NCBI GenBank assembly: GCA_025128135.1
Contig: JAHLYW010000046.1
Span: forward strand, 248,001-312,000
Direction of reading: 5' to 3'
DNA from: Synechococcus sp. CS-1325
GTDB lineage: Bacteria > Cyanobacteriota > Cyanobacteriia > PCC-6307 > Cyanobiaceae
Length of the DNA stretch: 64,000 nucleotides
The notes under the pieces were generated by a model, which saw only the letters and a list, made by a program, of their open reading frames with translations, was not told the origin of the DNA and made no database searches. The position numbers were made by a program, and so were the translations under genes. Numbering within the stretch: the stretch's first letter is position 1; each line of letters starts with the position of its first letter. This document shows, piece after piece, positions 62,068 to 64,000 of this stretch.

Positions 62068-62730
62068 TCAAGGGGCCGGACTGGCCATGGAGGCCACCTC
62101 AGCGGCGAAATCCACCTGTTCGACCTCGATGCCTTCACCGAGGGTGTAGCGGGTGTAGCGCCGCACCTGGATGTTCTCGCCGATCTTGCCGGCCACCTGT
62201 TTGACCAGCTCAGCCACGGTGATCGAGCTGTCCTTGATGAAGGGTTGCTCCAGCAGCGCCAGCTCCTTGAGGCGCTTGCCGATGCGCCCCTCGACGATCT
62301 TCTCCTTCATCTTGTCGGGTTTGCCGGCCAGGTCGTCGCGACCCATTTCGATCGCCTTCTCACGCTCAACCACGTCCTCGGGGATCTGGTCGGTGCTGAC
62401 GTATTCAACGTTGGGGCAGGCGGCGATCTGCATCGCCACGTTGCGCAGCAGATCCTGGAACAGATCGCCGCGGGCGACGAAGTCGGTTTCGCAGTTCAGT
62501 TCCAGCAGCACCCCAACCCGGGCACCGGTGTGGATGTAGCTGCCGATCGCGCCTTCCGCCGCCGTGCGTCCAGCCTTTTTCTCGGCGGTGGCGATGCCTT
62601 TCTGGCGCAACCATTCGGCCGCTTTGGTCATGTCGCCATCGGATTCCGTCAGCGCCTTCTTGCAGTTCATCATTCCTGCGCCGGTTTTGTCGCGCAGTTC
62701 CTTGACGAGGGTTGCTGTGATCGCAGCCAT
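62068..62730 (-). CDS. tsf: Translation elongation factor Ts
   Basis: A 220-aa EF-Ts: [40 protein letters not shown] (UBA-like N-terminus with the TDFV loop following: [13 protein letters not shown]), then [20 protein letters not shown] and [17 protein letters not shown]. It recycles EF-Tu. It has a single core repeat, the short cyanobacterial form. ATG 62730 starts [12 protein letters not shown] at the family N-terminus. It lies 75 bp downstream of rpsB, the usual pairing. Confidence 0.97.
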   Translation of the reverse strand: MAAITATLVKELRDKTGAGMMNCKKALTESDGDMTKAAEWLRQKGIATAEKKAGRTAAEGAIGSYIHTGARVGVLLELNCETDFVARGDLFQDLLRNVAMQIAACPNVEYVSTDQIPEDVVEREKAIEMGRDDLAGKPDKMKEKIVEGRIGKRLKELALLEQPFIKDSSITVAELVKQVAGKIGENIQVRRYTRYTLGEGIEVEQVDFAAEVASMASPAP

Positions 62731-62805
62731 GGGGAGAAGGGATGGAGAGAGATCAGGAAGAAAGGGACCGGGTCCGGGGCTGGTCAAGCAGCCAGCCCCA
62801 TGGGC

Positions 62806-63525
62806 TCAGGACTCCTCGTCGTCGCCGGAGCGTTGGTCGGGGGCACCATGCCGGCCTTCGTTGATCGCGTCGGCCAGGCGTCCGAGCACAAGCTGAACCG
62901 AGCGCACGGCGTCGTCGTTGCAGGGAATCGGCACGTCGGTGAGATCGGGATCGCAATTGGTGTCGAGCATCGACACCAGAGGGATGTCGAGCTTGCGGCA
63001 CTCGAGCACGGCGTTTGTTTCACGGCGCTGGTCGACCAGCACCACCACATCCGGCAGCCGCCGCATGTTCTTCAGACCACCGAGATACTTCTGAAGACGG
63101 TCGAGCTCGCGCCGCAGCACGGCGGCTTCCTTCTTCGGCCGCATCGCAATCGCCCCGGAGGACTCCATCCGCTCCAGATCCTTGAGTCGGTCGATGCGGG
63201 CGCGCATGGTGCTCCAGTTGGTGAGCATGCCGCCCAACCAGCGCTGATTCACGTAGGAGGCTCCGCAGCGGGCGGCCTCGATGGCGATCACTTCGGAGGC
63301 CTGCTTCTTGGTGCCGACGAACAGGAAGCGCTTGCCGGATCGGGCGGCGCTGCGGGTCCATTTGTAGGCGTTGTTCATGCAGATCGCGGTCTGCACGAGA
63401 TCGATGATGTGGACTCCGTTGCGCGCGCAATAGATGTAGCGCGACATCTTGGGATTCCAGCGGCGGGTTTGGTGCCCGAAGTGGGCACCCGCCTCCATCA
63501 TTTCGGAGAGGGTAACGACAGCCAT
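62806..63525 (-). CDS. rpsB: 30S ribosomal protein S2
   Basis: A 239-aa S2: [77 protein letters not shown] and the C-terminal [27 protein letters not shown] 63525 begins [10 protein letters not shown]. The 142-bp leader contains a long-range inverted repeat (63537-63545 with 63611-63619); S2 operons are commonly autoregulated through the leader in bacteria, so this may be the control site. Confidence 0.97.
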   Translation of the reverse strand: MAVVTLSEMMEAGAHFGHQTRRWNPKMSRYIYCARNGVHIIDLVQTAICMNNAYKWTRSAARSGKRFLFVGTKKQASEVIAIEAARCGASYVNQRWLGGMLTNWSTMRARIDRLKDLERMESSGAIAMRPKKEAAVLRRELDRLQKYLGGLKNMRRLPDVVVLVDQRRETNAVLECRKLDIPLVSMLDTNCDPDLTDVPIPCNDDAVRSVQLVLGRLADAINEGRHGAPDQRSGDDEES

Positions 63526-63536
63526 GGTTGAGAGGG

Positions 63537-63619
63537 GTTTCGGGTTCGCCTCCACCTGCCAGGGATCAGGGCGGAGTGGCTCCAGGGGGAGTCACCGGGT
63601 TCGCCTGAGCACCCGAAAC
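63537..63619 (-). promoter_or_regulatory. rpsB leader with inverted and direct repeats
   Basis: GTTTCGGGT (63537-63545) and ACCCGAAAC (63611-63619) are a perfect 9-bp inverted repeat. CGGGTTCGCCT is present at both 63541-63551 and 63596-63606. In the rpsB mRNA these lie 12-94 nt upstream of the start codon. The two CGGGTTCGCCT copies would compete for pairing, as in a switchable leader; this is inference. Confidence 0.45.
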
Positions 63620-63667
63620 GGACAGGTGTGCGGTGTTGGGGGACCTCTCAAGTTACCAAAGAGCCTG

Positions 63668-64000
63668 TTAGCTCAATCCCTCCGCCCGGGCCTCCCGGTA
63701 GAGGGCGCGGACACCGATCCGGTTGAGTGGCAGCCGGAGCAGTTCCATCGCCAGGGCGGAATGGCCGTGGCGCAGCAGCCAGGCCAGCAGGGGACGAAGG
63801 CTGCGCTCATTGAGAAGGCCGCCGAGGGTGAGCAGTTCCCAGAGCAGGCGGTGCAACCAGGTGAACTGGATGATGAAGCGGACACGCCTGGTGGGGTGTT
63901 TGCGGTAGAAGACCAGGCCCATGCGAGCTCTCTCCTGCTCGATGCGAACCAGATCGGGAACCTGCTCCAGGCTCAGGGCCGGATGCCAGTGATACCCGGG
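63668..64000 (-). CDS. C-terminal part of an unidentified protein (truncated by window end)
   Basis: The frame is open to the last base of the window, so the N-terminal part lies beyond 64000. The readable 110 aa begin PGYHWHPALSLEQVPDLVR and continue RKHPTRRVRFIIQFTWLHRLLWELLTLGGL, RPLLAWLLRHGHSALAMELLRLP and end ALYREARAEGLS. It has one hydrophobic stretch and is rich in Leu/Arg/Trp. No catalytic motif is seen in this part and I cannot name the family. It is upstream of and on the same strand as rpsB, with 142 bp between them. Confidence 0.6.
   Translation of the reverse strand, partial: PGYHWHPALSLEQVPDLVRIEQERARMGLVFYRKHPTRRVRFIIQFTWLHRLLWELLTLGGLLNERSLRPLLAWLLRHGHSALAMELLRLPLNRIGVRALYREARAEGLS

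Noticed and set aside
1..64000. Search for transposases, integrases, att sites, prophage genes and rRNA
   Set aside because: No protein in the window has such motifs and no long terminal inverted or direct repeats were seen; both tRNA genes are intact without a flanking integrase.

Overview
This window is a chromosomal segment of a high-GC unicellular picocyanobacterium of the Cyanobium / Synechococcus type. The evidence is chlP (geranylgeranyl reductase), ferredoxin-type sulfite reductase, bifunctional class II FBPase/SBPase (glpX), glgC, cytochrome c maturation system II (ccsA), a cyanobacterial terminal oxidase cluster, several small proteins of the kind seen only in cyanobacteria, and a 62-residue protein that I recognise as the 'hyper-conserved protein' of the Prochlorococcus/Synechococcus clade. 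Coding DNA is about 65% GC and very compact: 11 convergent gene junctions are all 25 nt or shorter and four of them overlap.

Layout. 1-4.1 kb: end of a glycan-related segment (truncated FkbM methyltransferase of lower GC, a ~1 kb AT-rich stretch without a convincing gene, a WcaI-type glycosyltransferase and a WcaJ-type initiating sugar-phosphate transferase). 4.1-6.7 kb: a Rieske oxygenase with a small Cys-rich companion, then a HEPN/nucleotidyltransferase pair. 6.7-16.4 kb: housekeeping (polA, a CPA-type antiporter, gltX, tRNA-Asp, an FMN reductase, the hyper-conserved protein, tRNA-Trp, rplS, map). 16.4-21.2 kb: cyanobacterial proteins of unknown role (a DRTGG/Pta-like ATPase, a DprA-like Rossmann protein, NfeD and stomatin, MAPEG, YajQ). 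21.2-26.8 kb: a fused 5-oxoprolinase overlapping gamma-glutamyltransferase, that is, glutathione and gamma-glutamyl peptide breakdown. 27.5-33.4 kb: an alternative respiratory oxidase operon (two DUF2231 membrane proteins, subunits II, I and III, and a GMC oxidoreductase). Subunit II has lost its CuA ligands and subunit I carries the YSHPxVY motif.

33.4-43.3 kb: ilvD, then central carbon and tetrapyrrole genes (pgl, gnd, glgC, hemA, glpX, rpe), covering the oxidative pentose phosphate pathway, glycogen synthesis and the Calvin cycle. 43.3-48.3 kb: an envelope operon, lptA-lptB-lptF/G-ccsA-GT39 glycosyltransferase, with overlapping or abutting genes. 48.4-64 kb: DUF309, typA, a VanY-type peptidase, chlP, glyS, sir, a VanX-type dipeptidase, recG, an acidic coiled-coil protein, tsf, rpsB and a truncated unknown gene.

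I found no insertion sequence, integrase, prophage, rRNA operon or CRISPR array. The parts that most deserve a second look are the CuA-less oxidase operon, the hyper-conserved protein with its tRNA-Trp/rplS neighbours, the Rieske plus Cys-rich pair, the pentapeptide repeat inside polA, the shared TTCAGTTGACG promoter-like element, and the AT-rich 384-1366 stretch. All family calls come from reading motifs, without database searches.
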